DNA of 64,000 nucleotides from CAZFER01 sp964517495. Its GTDB lineage: Bacteria; Hinthialibacterota; Hinthialibacteria; Hinthialibacterales; Hinthialibacteraceae. Position numbers and translations under genes: made by a program. Below the pieces are notes generated by a model. That model had not been told where the DNA came from. It saw only the letters and a list, made by a program, of their open reading frames with translations, and searched no databases. Positions 33,272 through 42,243 of this stretch are shown one piece after another. Location of the stretch: contig CAZFER010000025.1 in NCBI GenBank assembly GCA_964517495.1, positions 1 to 64,000 on the forward strand. The letters run 5' to 3'. How positions within the stretch are numbered: position 1 is the stretch's first letter; the number at the start of each line of letters is the position of its first letter.

Positions 33272-36028
33272 TTATAACGTGGGAGCGACCTCTTCCAATT
33301 CGTAACATTCAACCACATCTCCGACTCGAATATCATTCCATTTTTCAAGCCCAATACCGCATTCATATCCTGAGGGGACTTCTCGAACATCATCTTTAAA
33401 ACGCTTTAACGAGGATAAACGGCCTTCGTGTATCACGATGGAATCCCGCAATAAACGAACGGGTGAATTCCGCTGCAAACGGCCGTCTTGAACAAACGAA
33501 CCTGCTATGCTCAAACCCTTGGAAAGTTTATACACTTCACGTATCTCACCATGCCCCAGAATATTCTCTTTATAGGTTTTATCCAACATCCCGGTCATGG
33601 CCTTTTTAATATCGTTTATCGCATCATAAATCACACGGTAGGTACGAATATCGACATGTTCTCTTTTGGCCAAATCCAGCACATGGACATGAGGCCGAAC
33701 GTTAAATCCAATAATAATCGCATTGGATGCTGATGCCAGCATGACATCAGATTCGGTAATCGCACCCACTCCACTATGCAATATCTCGATACGCACCTTG
33801 TCACTATCAATCTTGTTGAGACTGTCACATACGGCGCCGACCGAACCTTGAACATCCCCTTTAACGATGATTTGCAGTTCTTTGATTTCGCCTTGTTCAA
33901 TTTGCATATGCAAATCTTCAAGGGTAACGTGCTTGGTGCGCCGTAAATCACGCTCGCGTTGAATTTGTTGTAAACGTGCACTAATCTGCTTGGCCTGGGC
34001 GTCATCGTTCACCACAATGAATGGATCACCCGCGCTGGGAACGTTCTCAATCCCGATAATCTCCACCGGCTGAGAAGGCCCGGCTGATTCAATTGGTTCA
34101 CCACGGTCATTTAGCATGGCGCGTATCCGCCCCGAATAAACTCCCGTCACAAAAGGATCTCCCACATTAAGGGTTCCTTGCTGTACCAGGATGGTCGCAA
34201 CCGATCCACGTCCTTGCTCCAACCGGCTTTCAATAATGGTTCCACGCACCCGGCATCCCGGATCCGCTTTTAATTCAAGCAATTCTGCTTGAAGTAATAT
34301 ATTTTCAAGAAGATCCTCAATCCCAATTTCCTGTTTGGCCGAAATGGGAATAATAACGGTATTCCCTCCCCATTCTTCGGGAATAAGGCCCTCTTCTGAT
34401 AGTTGTTGCTTCACTCGATCCATATTGGCATTTTCAAGGTCGATTTTGTTTACCGTGACAATGATGGGCACTCCAGCCGCTTTGGCGTGTGCAATCGCTT
34501 CTCGCGTTTGGGGCATGACCCCATCATCCGCGGCTACCACCAAGACCACGATGTCTGTAACCATCGCTCCCCGTGCACGCATGGTGGTAAATGCTTCGTG
34601 CCCCGGTGTATCCAAAAACACGATATCACCACCCGGTGTATGAACAAAATAAGCCCCAATATGCTGAGTAATTCCGCCGGCTTCACTTGAAGCAACATCT
34701 GTTTTACGTACCGCATCCAGTAGTTTGGTTTTTCCATGATCCACATGCCCCATCACCGTAACCACGGGTGGGCGGATTGTCATACGCGCAGGATCGCTAT
34801 CATCTTCCCAGGTTTCCGAAAATACCTCACTGTCAAACAAGTCCACTTCTTCAACCTGAAAACCATAATCTTCTGCAATAATCTGAATCGTTTCCATATC
34901 CAGGCGTTGATTGATACTGGCCATAACACCAAACGAAATTAATTTCTGGATTAATTCATTGGCAGGAATTCCTAAACCATCAGCAATATCAGCAACGGTT
35001 GTAGCATCATGAACTTTTAAAACGGTTCTTTCGAGTTGCTTTTTCTTTTCTTCTTCAGCAATTTGCATTTCGCGTCGTTCTTTCTTCTCCCTTTTCCATG
35101 CACGCTTTCCTCTTCCTTTGACTACGCTTGTATCTCTTCGCCGGTCTTGGCGTGTTATAATATCCGGCTTCTTCCCGTCGTCTTCAGATTGACGCCTCTG
35201 TTTGGCCTTGAGCTTTTGAATTTCACGGCGGATCGCCTCATCCTGTTCACGCTGATTCTCACGATCACGATCTTGAACCCCCTTTTGCTCTTTATCCGCA
35301 GTTTTTGACTCATCGGCTTTTGATGGATCATAACCTGCGGATTCAATGATAATTTCAGGTTCAAGTAACTCTTCTTTTGCCTTATCAAGCGGAATGGTTC
35401 TGGTTTTCTGTTTCTTCTGAGGCTTCTTTTCTTCCTCCTTCTTCTTTTGAGGAGGTGGAGTTGTTCTGGCTTCCGCTTTTGTTTCTTCCACAGAGGGTTG
35501 AGGTTCCGTCTTCGGTGAAGCCTGCTGAATGGGGGGTTCTTCAACCTGTTTTGCTTCTTGTCCTTGAGGCCCTGGTTCAACCTTGGCTTCTTGTTGCTCT
35601 GAAGGAGTAGGCTCTATGACATCGATACCGGAATCGTGATCGGATACGACTTCGGAAAGCATCTCTTGTTTTTCTAATAATTTAGCCGGCATATTTGGAG
35701 TTTCAGTCTCTTTCTCAACGGGAGGAGGGGTTCCGATTTGTTTTTGAGTGGATTTTTCCTCAGCCTGGACCGGCTCAGCCTCTCTTCTGATTGGTTTTGG
35801 TGCAGGTTTCCAACCCTTAGGACGCCGGATTTTTGCGAATTTTCGATTGGTTTTAGGCGCAGGTTTCTTTTCCTTCTCCAATTTTCCAAAATGTTGAAGT
35901 AAAAGTTCTATTGTTCCATCATCCAATGACGAACTATGGCTTTTGCCATGTACCCCAATGGATTCAAGGTATTCAATTATATTTTTATTATCCAGGCCGT
36001 ATTTTCGTGCTATTTGATTAATTCTCAT
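33272..36028 (-). CDS. infB: Translation initiation factor IF-2
   Basis: This 918-residue GTPase brings fMet-tRNA to the ribosome. The N-terminal IF2N module (MRINQIARKYGL) is followed by about 300 residues of low-complexity Lys/Glu/Pro/Gln sequence. A second IF2N (ATTVADIADGLGIPANELIQ) comes next, then the G domain with GHVDHGKTKLLD (G1), GGITQHIGAY, DTPGHEAF (G3) and NKID (G4). The C-terminal domains end EKWNDIRVGDVVECYELEE. In the G1 region Lys replaces the common Ser/Thr after GHVDHGKT. No ylxR gene lies between nusA and infB. Confidence 0.97.
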   Translation of the reverse strand: MRINQIARKYGLDNKNIIEYLESIGVHGKSHSSSLDDGTIELLLQHFGKLEKEKKPAPKTNRKFAKIRRPKGWKPAPKPIRREAEPVQAEEKSTQKQIGTPPPVEKETETPNMPAKLLEKQEMLSEVVSDHDSGIDVIEPTPSEQQEAKVEPGPQGQEAKQVEEPPIQQASPKTEPQPSVEETKAEARTTPPPQKKKEEEKKPQKKQKTRTIPLDKAKEELLEPEIIIESAGYDPSKADESKTADKEQKGVQDRDRENQREQDEAIRREIQKLKAKQRRQSEDDGKKPDIITRQDRRRDTSVVKGRGKRAWKREKKERREMQIAEEEKKKQLERTVLKVHDATTVADIADGLGIPANELIQKLISFGVMASINQRLDMETIQIIAEDYGFQVEEVDLFDSEVFSETWEDDSDPARMTIRPPVVTVMGHVDHGKTKLLDAVRKTDVASSEAGGITQHIGAYFVHTPGGDIVFLDTPGHEAFTTMRARGAMVTDIVVLVVAADDGVMPQTREAIAHAKAAGVPIIVTVNKIDLENANMDRVKQQLSEEGLIPEEWGGNTVIIPISAKQEIGIEDLLENILLQAELLELKADPGCRVRGTIIESRLEQGRGSVATILVQQGTLNVGDPFVTGVYSGRIRAMLNDRGEPIESAGPSQPVEIIGIENVPSAGDPFIVVNDDAQAKQISARLQQIQRERDLRRTKHVTLEDLHMQIEQGEIKELQIIVKGDVQGSVGAVCDSLNKIDSDKVRIEILHSGVGAITESDVMLASASNAIIIGFNVRPHVHVLDLAKREHVDIRTYRVIYDAINDIKKAMTGMLDKTYKENILGHGEIREVYKLSKGLSIAGSFVQDGRLQRNSPVRLLRDSIVIHEGRLSSLKRFKDDVREVPSGYECGIGLEKWNDIRVGDVVECYELEEVAPTL

Positions 36029-36106
36029 ACCTTATCCATTCAAGACTCCCGTCAATGCAATTTACCCTCACAACCATTCCGCTTTCATACGCTATCGTGA
36101 GGAAAA

Positions 36107-37636
36107 TCAGGAAACGACTGTGGATTCATTTACCTCCTCGACAGATTGTGCTTCGTCATCATCGACTGAAGCAGTTGATTCAGATTCATTCGATAGAGGA
36201 TCAGAAATGACGTTTCCCTCATTAGAATGGTTTGAGTCATCCATTGACTCCGGGTTGCCTTCCAGGGAGCCGTCGTTTTCCTCCTTTTCGCTAGAGTTTT
36301 CTTCTTGACTTATTATTGTATCACTCGATTCGGCATTGGAATGCTTAGAGGAAGAAACCTTCCCGCTTTTAGAGGCTCTTTCGGTATGGGGCGTTTCATG
36401 CCTCCCTACCAATTGCTGGGTCTCTTCTATGATTGCTTGAGCTCGTTGATTATTGATACCCTCTATCCGTGTTAAGCCATCCCCCCCAACCTTTAATATA
36501 TCATCATAAGTGAAAATTCCTCTGACGATGAGGGCATCAAGTATTTCTTCATCCAAAGCCGAAATCGATAATAGCGCACTTTTGGCTTCTTTCTCCCGCG
36601 CCTCCAATTGGGATTCGGAAACGATATCAATTTCCACACCCGTTAATTCTGATGCCAGCCTGGCATTCAAACCATTTTTCCCGATTGCCAGAGCCAATTC
36701 ATCATCACGTACCACCAGCAATGCGCGGTTCGTGGCTTCATTCAACTCCACACTTTCAATATTAGCGGGTTTTAACGAATTGGCAACAAATCGTTTTTTA
36801 TCATCGCTATATTCTATGATATCAATTCGTTCCCCGCGTAATTCCTGAACCACCATTTGAACACGCGAACCTTTCATCCCCACACAGGCGCCAACCGGAT
36901 CCACATCATTATCCGACGATAAAACCGCAATTTTACTGCGTTTTCCCGGTTCACGCGCGACCAGGCGGATAGTCACGATCCCATCCCGAATTTCAGCCAC
37001 TTCCTGCTCAAACAGTTTAACCACAAGCTCTGGGATGTTTCGTGACAAAACAATCTGCGCATCCTTGGCTGATTTACGAATATCCGCGATGATAGCCTTT
37101 ATTCGATCTCCATAACGGTATCGTTCACCCATGGGTTGCTCTTTATTGGATAAAACCGCTTCCGCATTGCCTAAATCAACAATAACGTTTCCTTTTTCAT
37201 ATCGTTGAACGGTGCCAACCACCAAATCACCGATCCGGTTTTTGTATTTATCATAGATGACTTCACGTTCCGCTTCCCGGATTCGCTGTGTAATCACTTG
37301 TTTGGCACTTTGAGCAGCAATACGCCCAAAATTCTCTGGTGTGACATCGATAACCAATTCTTCCCCCGGTTGAACATCCTCAACATATTCTTGGGCTTCC
37401 TCCAGAGATATTTGAGTATGTTCATCCTCAACTTCCTCAACCACTTCCATGTTTGCATAAATGCGAAATTCCCCTGTATCACGATCCAACTCAGCTTCCA
37501 CGACCTCCACGTCAGGGGGTAACATTTTTTTCGAAGCTGAGATCAATGCGGCTTCGAGAGCATCAAAGAGGGTATCCACTGGGATATTGCGCTCCAGCCC
37601 GATTCGGCTCAGTATATCAAGAACCTCTTTAGCCAT
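36107..37636 (-). CDS. nusA: Transcription elongation/termination factor NusA
   Basis: The 509 residues hold the NusA N-terminal domain, an S1 domain (RIGDLVVGTVQRYEKGNVIV), KH1 (PVGACVGMKGSRVQMVVQEL) and KH2 (ALAIGKNGLNARLASELTG). A helix-hairpin-helix part is followed by a long acidic Ser/Asn-rich tail of about 95 residues. It modulates pausing, termination and antitermination. It is the first gene of the cluster; rimP, which often precedes nusA, is absent, and an intergenic terminator and a repeat lie upstream instead. Confidence 0.96.
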   Translation of the reverse strand: MAKEVLDILSRIGLERNIPVDTLFDALEAALISASKKMLPPDVEVVEAELDRDTGEFRIYANMEVVEEVEDEHTQISLEEAQEYVEDVQPGEELVIDVTPENFGRIAAQSAKQVITQRIREAEREVIYDKYKNRIGDLVVGTVQRYEKGNVIVDLGNAEAVLSNKEQPMGERYRYGDRIKAIIADIRKSAKDAQIVLSRNIPELVVKLFEQEVAEIRDGIVTIRLVAREPGKRSKIAVLSSDNDVDPVGACVGMKGSRVQMVVQELRGERIDIIEYSDDKKRFVANSLKPANIESVELNEATNRALLVVRDDELALAIGKNGLNARLASELTGVEIDIVSESQLEAREKEAKSALLSISALDEEILDALIVRGIFTYDDILKVGGDGLTRIEGINNQRAQAIIEETQQLVGRHETPHTERASKSGKVSSSKHSNAESSDTIISQEENSSEKEENDGSLEGNPESMDDSNHSNEGNVISDPLSNESESTASVDDDEAQSVEEVNESTVVS

Positions 37637-37729
37637 TGGTTATCTCCGTATGCTTTCCATAATTATTAACCCTCTTTTGACGAAACCTTATACTAATTCA
37701 GTAAGTTGAAAAAAGGGGCTATGGACGTA

Positions 37730-37757
37730 AAAAAGGCGGGGAAGGTCCCCACCTTTT
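37730..37757 (-). terminator. Intrinsic terminator upstream of nusA
   Basis: The arms AAAAAGGCGGGG and CCCCACCTTTTT form a stem with one mismatch and a 5-base loop. On the minus strand the T-run after the stem ends transcripts arriving from the FmdB-type gene at 38051. The A/T-flanked arms make it work in both directions in principle. It separates nusA from the upstream gene. Confidence 0.8.
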
Positions 37758-37840
37758 TAAAAGCATTATAACGTATACGTGATAAAATTCAAGTGTTTTT
37801 TAAGGTTTTAAAACATCAACTTATCATTCAATAAAAGAGG

Positions 37841-37999
37841 TTAGCCATTTGAAGCATCATTCCCCTCCCAACCCTGCTGAGCTTTACCCAAAAGTTATGG
37901 GGCCGACCATCAACCCCCTCTTAATCTCCCCCATTTCAACGGGGGAGGAATGGTGGGGCCAATTGAAAATTTCCAATTTTTTTCACATCATATGGCTGA
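37841..37999. repeat. MITE-like intergenic repeat, copy G (opposite orientation)
   Basis: This copy is inverted relative to most others. It starts TTAGCCATTTGAAGCATCAT and ends CATATGGCTGA, with CCCCTCCCAACCCTG and CCCCCATTTCAACGGGGGAGG inside. It fills the gap between the terminator and the FmdB-type gene. Confidence 0.7.
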
Positions 38000-38050
38000 T
38001 ATGTTACATTTAATATATGGGTGTTATGATTGAATCTGACCATAACATTT

Positions 38051-38545
38051 TCACAAATCATACAACTGATCATCATATGACCACCCTGCTGATGAACCCG
38101 GCATTCCCCCTCCCTCTTCATCAAACAAAGGGCCCATTTCCTCTTCAATTTTTTCAGGATCTTCACCGCTTTCCAATCTTCGAATCGCCTCGTTCATTTC
38201 CTGCCCTAAATCAAGCCCGGTTGATTCACTTAATCGCCGCATAAATGCCCCAATTTGCTTGGGATCGTTTTCATCCAGGTCATCCGCCTGGCTCATAAAT
38301 TTCATCATTTCCTTTTCCACATGAGATTGTTGTTCTTCACTCATATTGGCCAGTGGATCAGAGGTATCCTCCGAATCGAGGGAGGATTTTCCCTGTCCTC
38401 TGCCAATGGCAAAAGAAGAAACCAGTTTTTGCATGTTTGGATTTTTACACGAAGGACAAGAAGGGGTTCGGGATTCACTAATAGTTTGTGACCAAAACTG
38501 AAAAATGGTGCGGCATTTGGCACAAGCATATTCATATATCGGCAT
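38051..38545 (-). CDS. FmdB-type zinc ribbon protein with long acidic tail
   Basis: The 164 residues start MPIYEYACAKCRTIFQFW and have a second Cys pair (SCPSCKN), the zinc ribbon of the FmdB/CxxC regulatory family. FmdB proteins are short; here about 110 extra residues follow, helical and very acidic, with MSEEQQSHVEKEMMKFMSQ and EAIRRLESGEDPEKIEEEMG. The second pattern is common to FmdB proteins of anaerobes and PVC relatives. The role is unknown, with regulation suggested for the family. GAGG precedes the ATG at 38545; an upstream in-frame start at 38563 is not needed. Confidence 0.85.
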   Translation of the reverse strand: MPIYEYACAKCRTIFQFWSQTISESRTPSCPSCKNPNMQKLVSSFAIGRGQGKSSLDSEDTSDPLANMSEEQQSHVEKEMMKFMSQADDLDENDPKQIGAFMRRLSESTGLDLGQEMNEAIRRLESGEDPEKIEEEMGPLFDEEGGGMPGSSAGWSYDDQLYDL

Positions 38546-38648
38546 GGTAATCCTCAACTCCAAACAAGATTAGTGTATAACTCCTTATTAATTTTACTTT
38601 AACCGCTCTTTTTACTCCAGTTCCAGAGTCACTCCATGTCTACTCTAA

Positions 38649-40352
38649 TTATTCCGGAAGTTGATTCAATTCATCCTCAATCGCCGTCATCAAAGGTTGA
38701 ATGGTCTCTTCATCGAATTTGAATTCTGCCCCGGCAGACTGAAATAATTCAGGCAAAGGCCGTGAACCACCTAATGCCAAGGCCTGCCGATATCGTTTTA
38801 ACGTTTCCTTTGGCTCTTTTTTATAATTCCGCCAAAGTTGAAGCGCTCCCAATTGGGCTACGCCATATTCAAAGTAATATAATGGATGGCAAAATAGATG
38901 GAGTTGCTTTTGCCAATACGAATCTCGCACTGCTTCATAGCCACTCCAATCCATTGCCTGTCCGAACCGCTCCTCCAGCGAACGCCAATATGTGGTGCGC
39001 TCCTCCCGGGAATGAGTGGGATGCTTATAAATCCAATGTTGAAACGCATCAATTCGGGCAATCCAGGGCAGAATCTTTATAATCCCTTCATAGAGAACGC
39101 GTTGTGCCCGGGCCGCTTCCGCTGCACTGTAAAACTCATGAAAATAATCCGCTCCGAACAATTCCATTGACATGGAGGCGACTTCGGCAAATTCGATGGG
39201 TGAATCACGGTATTCGATCAATGGTTCATGACGAGCGGCCAGCATATGAAAGGCGTGGCCGGATTCATGCAATAAGGTCTCTACATCCCGCTGCAAACCC
39301 GCTGCATTCATGAATATGAATGGACGCCTGATCTCATCCAAACTGGTAAGATACCCACCGGGGGCTTTTCCTTTTCGGCTTTCCATATCCAATTCACTTT
39401 GTGCTTCCATCTCTTTAAATTGCTGAGCTAATTCAGAATCAAGATGCTGAAAAATGCGATTAACTCCCCTACTCAACTCTTCCGTCTTATCAAAAGGCCG
39501 TAGGGGATCACGCTCTAATGGATCAACCGCCAGGTCCCATGGCCGTAACTGCTCAAGATTCAACTGCTTGCGCCGCTTTTCACCCATACGCCTCATAAGA
39601 GGAACCACACATGCTTCTATAGCGTGATGAAAACGTTCACAATCCTCTGGCGTGTAATCAAAACGCTGGTACATCAAAAAGGCATAATCCACAAAATTGG
39701 AGAATCCGGTATTTCGGGAAACTTTTTGCCGAATCGATATCAATTGATCAAATATATCATCCATTTCATCGCGGTCTTGCAAGCGCCGCTTAGCGGTTGC
39801 TTCCCACGCCCGCTGGCGGTGTGAGCGATCTGTTTCCTCCAAATATTTACCCATTTGAGGCAGGGTGTGTTCTTTACCATCAAACATAACCATCATGGCG
39901 CCGCAAAGTTTTTGATAACGCTGGCTGAGTTTAGCCGCATCCGTTTGAAGAGGAATATTCTCTTCCCTGAAGATTTCCACCGATGCCTTGACATTTCGAT
40001 CCAAAACCTGGTAGCGGTCAGAAGAAAGCGATATACGATAGGGTGAATTCAAATAGGCTTGGTTTAATTGATGCCAATACGGTTTGGAGCGTGGATCAAT
40101 GGTTTCGATAAATTCAAGGTAACGTTTTTCGCATTCCTGATCATCCGTATGGCAGGTCATGGCAATATATCGTCGCGTTCGTTCTTCACTCAGGCATGAT
40201 GCCAGTTCGCTTGTGTCCAATAACCACTGTTCAAATTGATCCAACGACGTGATTTCGCGTTGTAACAGCGATTGAAATAAGGGTTCAATCTGATTCCAAT
40301 CTCCCAAATTAACCTCTTCAGGCACATACTGGCGTGGAAACTCTTTTCCCAT
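38649..40352 (-). CDS. M3 family oligoendopeptidase
   Basis: This 567-residue zinc peptidase belongs to the PepF/thimet group (M3B), which cleaves short peptides in the cytoplasm. The active site LLHESGHAFHML is intact (HExxH variant HESGH) and the third ligand Glu lies in FAEVASMSMELF. The fold is nearly all helical and no signal peptide is present. The length is normal. It is followed after 41 bases... in transcription order by nothing coupled; a small protein gene lies 12 bases upstream, so the two may form an operon. Confidence 0.92.
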   Translation of the reverse strand: MGKEFPRQYVPEEVNLGDWNQIEPLFQSLLQREITSLDQFEQWLLDTSELASCLSEERTRRYIAMTCHTDDQECEKRYLEFIETIDPRSKPYWHQLNQAYLNSPYRISLSSDRYQVLDRNVKASVEIFREENIPLQTDAAKLSQRYQKLCGAMMVMFDGKEHTLPQMGKYLEETDRSHRQRAWEATAKRRLQDRDEMDDIFDQLISIRQKVSRNTGFSNFVDYAFLMYQRFDYTPEDCERFHHAIEACVVPLMRRMGEKRRKQLNLEQLRPWDLAVDPLERDPLRPFDKTEELSRGVNRIFQHLDSELAQQFKEMEAQSELDMESRKGKAPGGYLTSLDEIRRPFIFMNAAGLQRDVETLLHESGHAFHMLAARHEPLIEYRDSPIEFAEVASMSMELFGADYFHEFYSAAEAARAQRVLYEGIIKILPWIARIDAFQHWIYKHPTHSREERTTYWRSLEERFGQAMDWSGYEAVRDSYWQKQLHLFCHPLYYFEYGVAQLGALQLWRNYKKEPKETLKRYRQALALGGSRPLPELFQSAGAEFKFDEETIQPLMTAIEDELNQLPE

Positions 40353-40364
40353 GTGTTTTATCCT

Positions 40365-40607
40365 CTATTCATGGCTTGCTTGATCTGTATTGCCCTCATC
40401 ATTATCACTTCCATTGTTTTGAGAAGGCTCGTTTTGTTGGATTGAATTTTTCATTTCCAGATAATGTTGCCATATCCGGTCTCGAGAACCGGGATGGATC
40501 TCTTCCAAATAAAGTAATATTGCTTGTAAGGCCCAACTGTTACTCAAGACAATATCCTGCAATGGTACCTGGTTTTCCTCTGGATTTAAATCATTTTGGT
40601 CAGACAT
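40365..40607 (-). CDS. Small hypothetical protein upstream of M3 peptidase
   Basis: The 80-residue frame starts MSDQNDLNPEENQVPLQDIV after AAAGGA, so the ATG at 40607 is preferred over 40622. The middle is helical (SWALQAILLYLEEIHPGSRD) and the C-terminal 25 residues are a polar Asn/Ser/Gln/Asp tail. No family is recognised. Its stop lies 12 bases before the peptidase start, implying co-transcription. Confidence 0.65.
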   Translation of the reverse strand: MSDQNDLNPEENQVPLQDIVLSNSWALQAILLYLEEIHPGSRDRIWQHYLEMKNSIQQNEPSQNNGSDNDEGNTDQASHE

Positions 40608-40678
40608 GAAATTCCTTTCCAATCTTGGATTGTAATAATAGAGCTACACCTTTTTTCTGATTTTTTAAGGTGCAGCTG

Positions 40679-40753
40679 TCAAGAGAGAACCTCACTGACT
40701 TCCTTTTCAACAATTCTACCGCCGCAATGGGTGCATTTATTGACGTATTTCAT
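40679..40753 (-). pseudogene. Truncated YgiT-type zinc finger antitoxin
   Basis: The frame MKYVNKCTHCGGRIVEKEV matches the start of YgiT/MqsA-type zinc finger antitoxins, then stops at codon 25 (SEVLS). The second CxxC pair expected near residue 40 is missing. Its ATG overlaps the stop of the DUF4258 relic upstream, the usual order of that TA pair. Confidence 0.6.
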
Positions 40754-40950
40754 CTATTTATCCTTTCTTTCCAATTGATCCACCGAGTTGAATCGGGACG
40801 ATACACTGTAATCAAAATAGTTATTTGCTCCCAACATCGTAAGTCCACGCGCTATGAACTGGATCACCAACAGACGTTTTATCATATACTAAACAGATTG
40901 GATATGGGGTATCGCCAGGATACTCTTCAAGAATTTCACCCGTCTGAACG
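40750..40950 (-). pseudogene. DUF4258 toxin relic (5'-truncated and frameshifted)
   Basis: One frame gives HSVQTGEILEEYPGDTPYP and CLVYDKTSVGDPVHSAW; after a +1 shift it continues ITILITVYRPDSTRWINWKE to a TGA at 40752. Together these form the C-terminal two thirds of a DUF4258 domain, a RelE-like toxin family often paired with YgiT zinc fingers. The N-terminal part, where ERMxxR motifs lie, has been replaced by a ParE fragment. Confidence 0.6.
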
Positions 40951-41049
40951 GAATGAAAAATAGTCGCCAAGACCGTTCGCCTGTTGTTCATAAAAATGAA
41001 AACCGTCTGCCAAGTCAGCAGTTGCCTCATCAAGGACTTGAACCCTCAT
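40951..41049 (-). pseudogene. ParE toxin N-terminal relic
   Basis: The ATG at 41049 overlaps the stop of the antitoxin gene by 4 bases. The frame reads MRVQVLDEATADLADGFHF and YEQQANGLGDYF, the opening of ParE-type plasmid stabilisation toxins, and then breaks at about 40951 where a DUF4258 relic begins. Only about a third of the toxin is left, so it is inactive. Confidence 0.6.
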
Positions 41050-41264
41050 TTGAGTTGTTCCCTCACAGCTTTCTTAGCTTCGGCTATATCCAGAAAATGT
41101 GATGTCCCTTCGGAGATGCGCTTTTCCCGAGTGCGTAATACATCTGCGTGCCAGGATGGGGAGGGGATATTTTCTGGTGTTCTGGCAAGGTCAGCCCAAA
41201 TTTCTTCGATCGCCTGTAGTTTGTCCTCGACGCTCATTTGTTCCAAAGGAATGCTAAAGCGCAT
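41046..41264 (-). CDS. Addiction-module antitoxin (PF09720-type)
   Basis: The 72 residues MRFSIPLEQMSVEDKLQAIE...AVREQLK match the short antitoxins of the Unstab_antitox family, with the conserved PSPxWHxDVLxxRExR core (PSPSWHADVLRTREKR). They neutralise a ParE/RelE toxin encoded directly downstream. Here the toxin partner is reduced to an N-terminal fragment, so this is an orphan antitoxin. A 23-codon open frame (41305-41234) with an AGGAG site overlaps its start and may be a remnant of another gene. Confidence 0.8.
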   Translation of the reverse strand: MRFSIPLEQMSVEDKLQAIEEIWADLARTPENIPSPSWHADVLRTREKRISEGTSHFLDIAEAKKAVREQLK

Positions 41265-41307
41265 GATAATTCTTCAATTATTTCATCTTTTTCCTCTTTA
41301 TTCATAG

Positions 41308-41477
41308 CTATTCTCCTATTAATTCTTCAGGGGTGCAGATCATCGGTATGTTATACCCTTGTGTGTTGCATATTACGGATACTCTGGGGATAATTTGTGC
41401 GTTCGCCAGGTGCCTGCAATTCCATGTTAAAAAATAGTCGATATCATTTACCGCGGCAACAGCTTTATGAGCACGAT
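41308..41477 (-). pseudogene. PIN-domain toxin C-terminal relic
   Basis: The frame reads RDRAHKAVAAVNDIDYFLTW, then NCRHLANAQIIPRVSVICN and MICTPEELIGE to a stop at 41308. This is the C-terminal end of a PIN nuclease of a common VapC-like group (DYxLTWNCxHxANA...TPEEL). The N-terminal two thirds, with the first catalytic Asp, are absent. It begins exactly at the R'-like GTTAGGG of the attC-like stretch. Confidence 0.65.
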
Positions 41478-41588
41478 CCCTAACGCCTTAAATAAGCCGT
41501 AAACCCTCGCGGGCACGAATGGTGAAATGAGGTATACTTCAACGTCGGGTCTCACTGGAATGCGCAGTGTGCAGACCTTTGTTTGTCC
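41478..41588 (-). other. Weak attC-like stretch after the RelE gene
   Basis: Read on the minus strand, the 110 bases after the toxin stop begin GGACAAAC and end AAGGCGTTAGGG, where GTTAGGG is a good R' heptamer (GTTRRRY). No clean stem was found by eye between them. The position between two TA genes fits an attC site, but the call is weak. Confidence 0.3.
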
Positions 41589-41591
41589 GGC

Positions 41592-41867
41592 CTATCGGTA
41601 CGCCCGCTTTCTGTTCTCGACAAGCAAGAGGAGCACGACGTTATCTTCCTCATCGACGGTATAGAATATCCTGTAGCTGCCGATCCGATATCGCCACGTC
41701 TCTGGTGTGTAGTCTCTCAGTTTTCTGATGTTCGGCCCGAAGTGTGGTTCTTGTCTCAGTTGTGGATAGACGTAGTCCTGAAGCTTCTTGGTGATCAAAG
41801 CCGCTTCCTTCTTCTGAAGGTTAGCGATGCTTTTTGAGAACTCGTCGGTTTGGAAGAGATCGTACAT
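41592..41867 (-). CDS. RelE/ParE-type toxin
   Basis: The 91 residues match RelE-type mRNA interferases. The opening is MYDLFQTDEFSKSIANLQKK and the core reads IRKLRDYTPETWRYRIGSYR with IFYTVDEEDNVVLLLLVENR, ending KRAYR. The conserved basic residues (K..R..YR) are present. The ATG at 41867 overlaps the antitoxin stop by one base (TGATG). Both partners look intact, so this is a functional TA candidate. It probably cleaves mRNA at the ribosome, as known for the family. Confidence 0.85.
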   Translation of the reverse strand: MYDLFQTDEFSKSIANLQKKEAALITKKLQDYVYPQLRQEPHFGPNIRKLRDYTPETWRYRIGSYRIFYTVDEEDNVVLLLLVENRKRAYR

Positions 41868-42109
41868 CAACTAACCATCTGACCTTTGCGATTCTTGGCG
41901 TCTCGGTAGGCTCTCTTCAGTCCCTTCTGGAGCTCTGCGTTGTTGTTGATGTCGTCCATTTCGAGATCATCAACGTACTCGTGCTCTCGGATGTAGCGAA
42001 GGGCAGAGGTCTCAATGAAGTTCGAGAGGCTTCGATTATCGCTCTCCGCATAGCTGCGGAACAGGGAATAAACCTCATCGCTCAATCGGATGGTCACGGT
42101 CTTGGACAT
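41867..42109 (-). CDS. Ribbon-helix-helix antitoxin
   Basis: This 80-residue protein starts MSKTVTIRLSDEVYSLFRSY and SLSNFIETSALRYI, the ribbon-helix-helix DNA-binding fold. It ends with an acidic and then basic tail (DDLEMDDINNN; RAYRDAKNRKG) that would wrap the toxin. GAGGAG lies 7 bases before the ATG at 42109; a longer reading from 42139 lacks support. It would repress its own promoter. It is the first gene of the pair with the RelE toxin and lies directly after an attC-like site. Confidence 0.85.
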   Translation of the reverse strand: MSKTVTIRLSDEVYSLFRSYAESDNRSLSNFIETSALRYIREHEYVDDLEMDDINNNAELQKGLKRAYRDAKNRKGQMVS

Positions 42110-42171
42110 GGTCAATCTCCTCGAATACATACGCTTCATATAAAATACATACGAATAATAGCTCAGTCAAG

Positions 42172-42243
42172 GACTGACGATATGGTTCACCTGCCGGGAT
42201 GAAGCGCAGTGGAATAGCGGTCAGGTGCAGCGTTTTGTTAGGC
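42172..42243 (-). other. attC-like site, copy 1
   Basis: Same sequence as copy 2 at 43598-43669 (both lie at the left end of the 315-bp repeat), with R'' GCCTAAC at 42243-42237. The outer R' bases differ from copy 2 (GTCAGTCC in place of GTCAGGC). The inner stem CACCTG-CC / GG-T-CAGGTG with one unpaired T is the same. It lies between the HicB relic and the RHH/RelE pair. Confidence 0.55.

Noticed and set aside
35155..35580. Lys/Arg-rich 141-codon frame inside infB
   Set aside because: It is a shifted reading of the low-complexity N-terminal half of IF-2.
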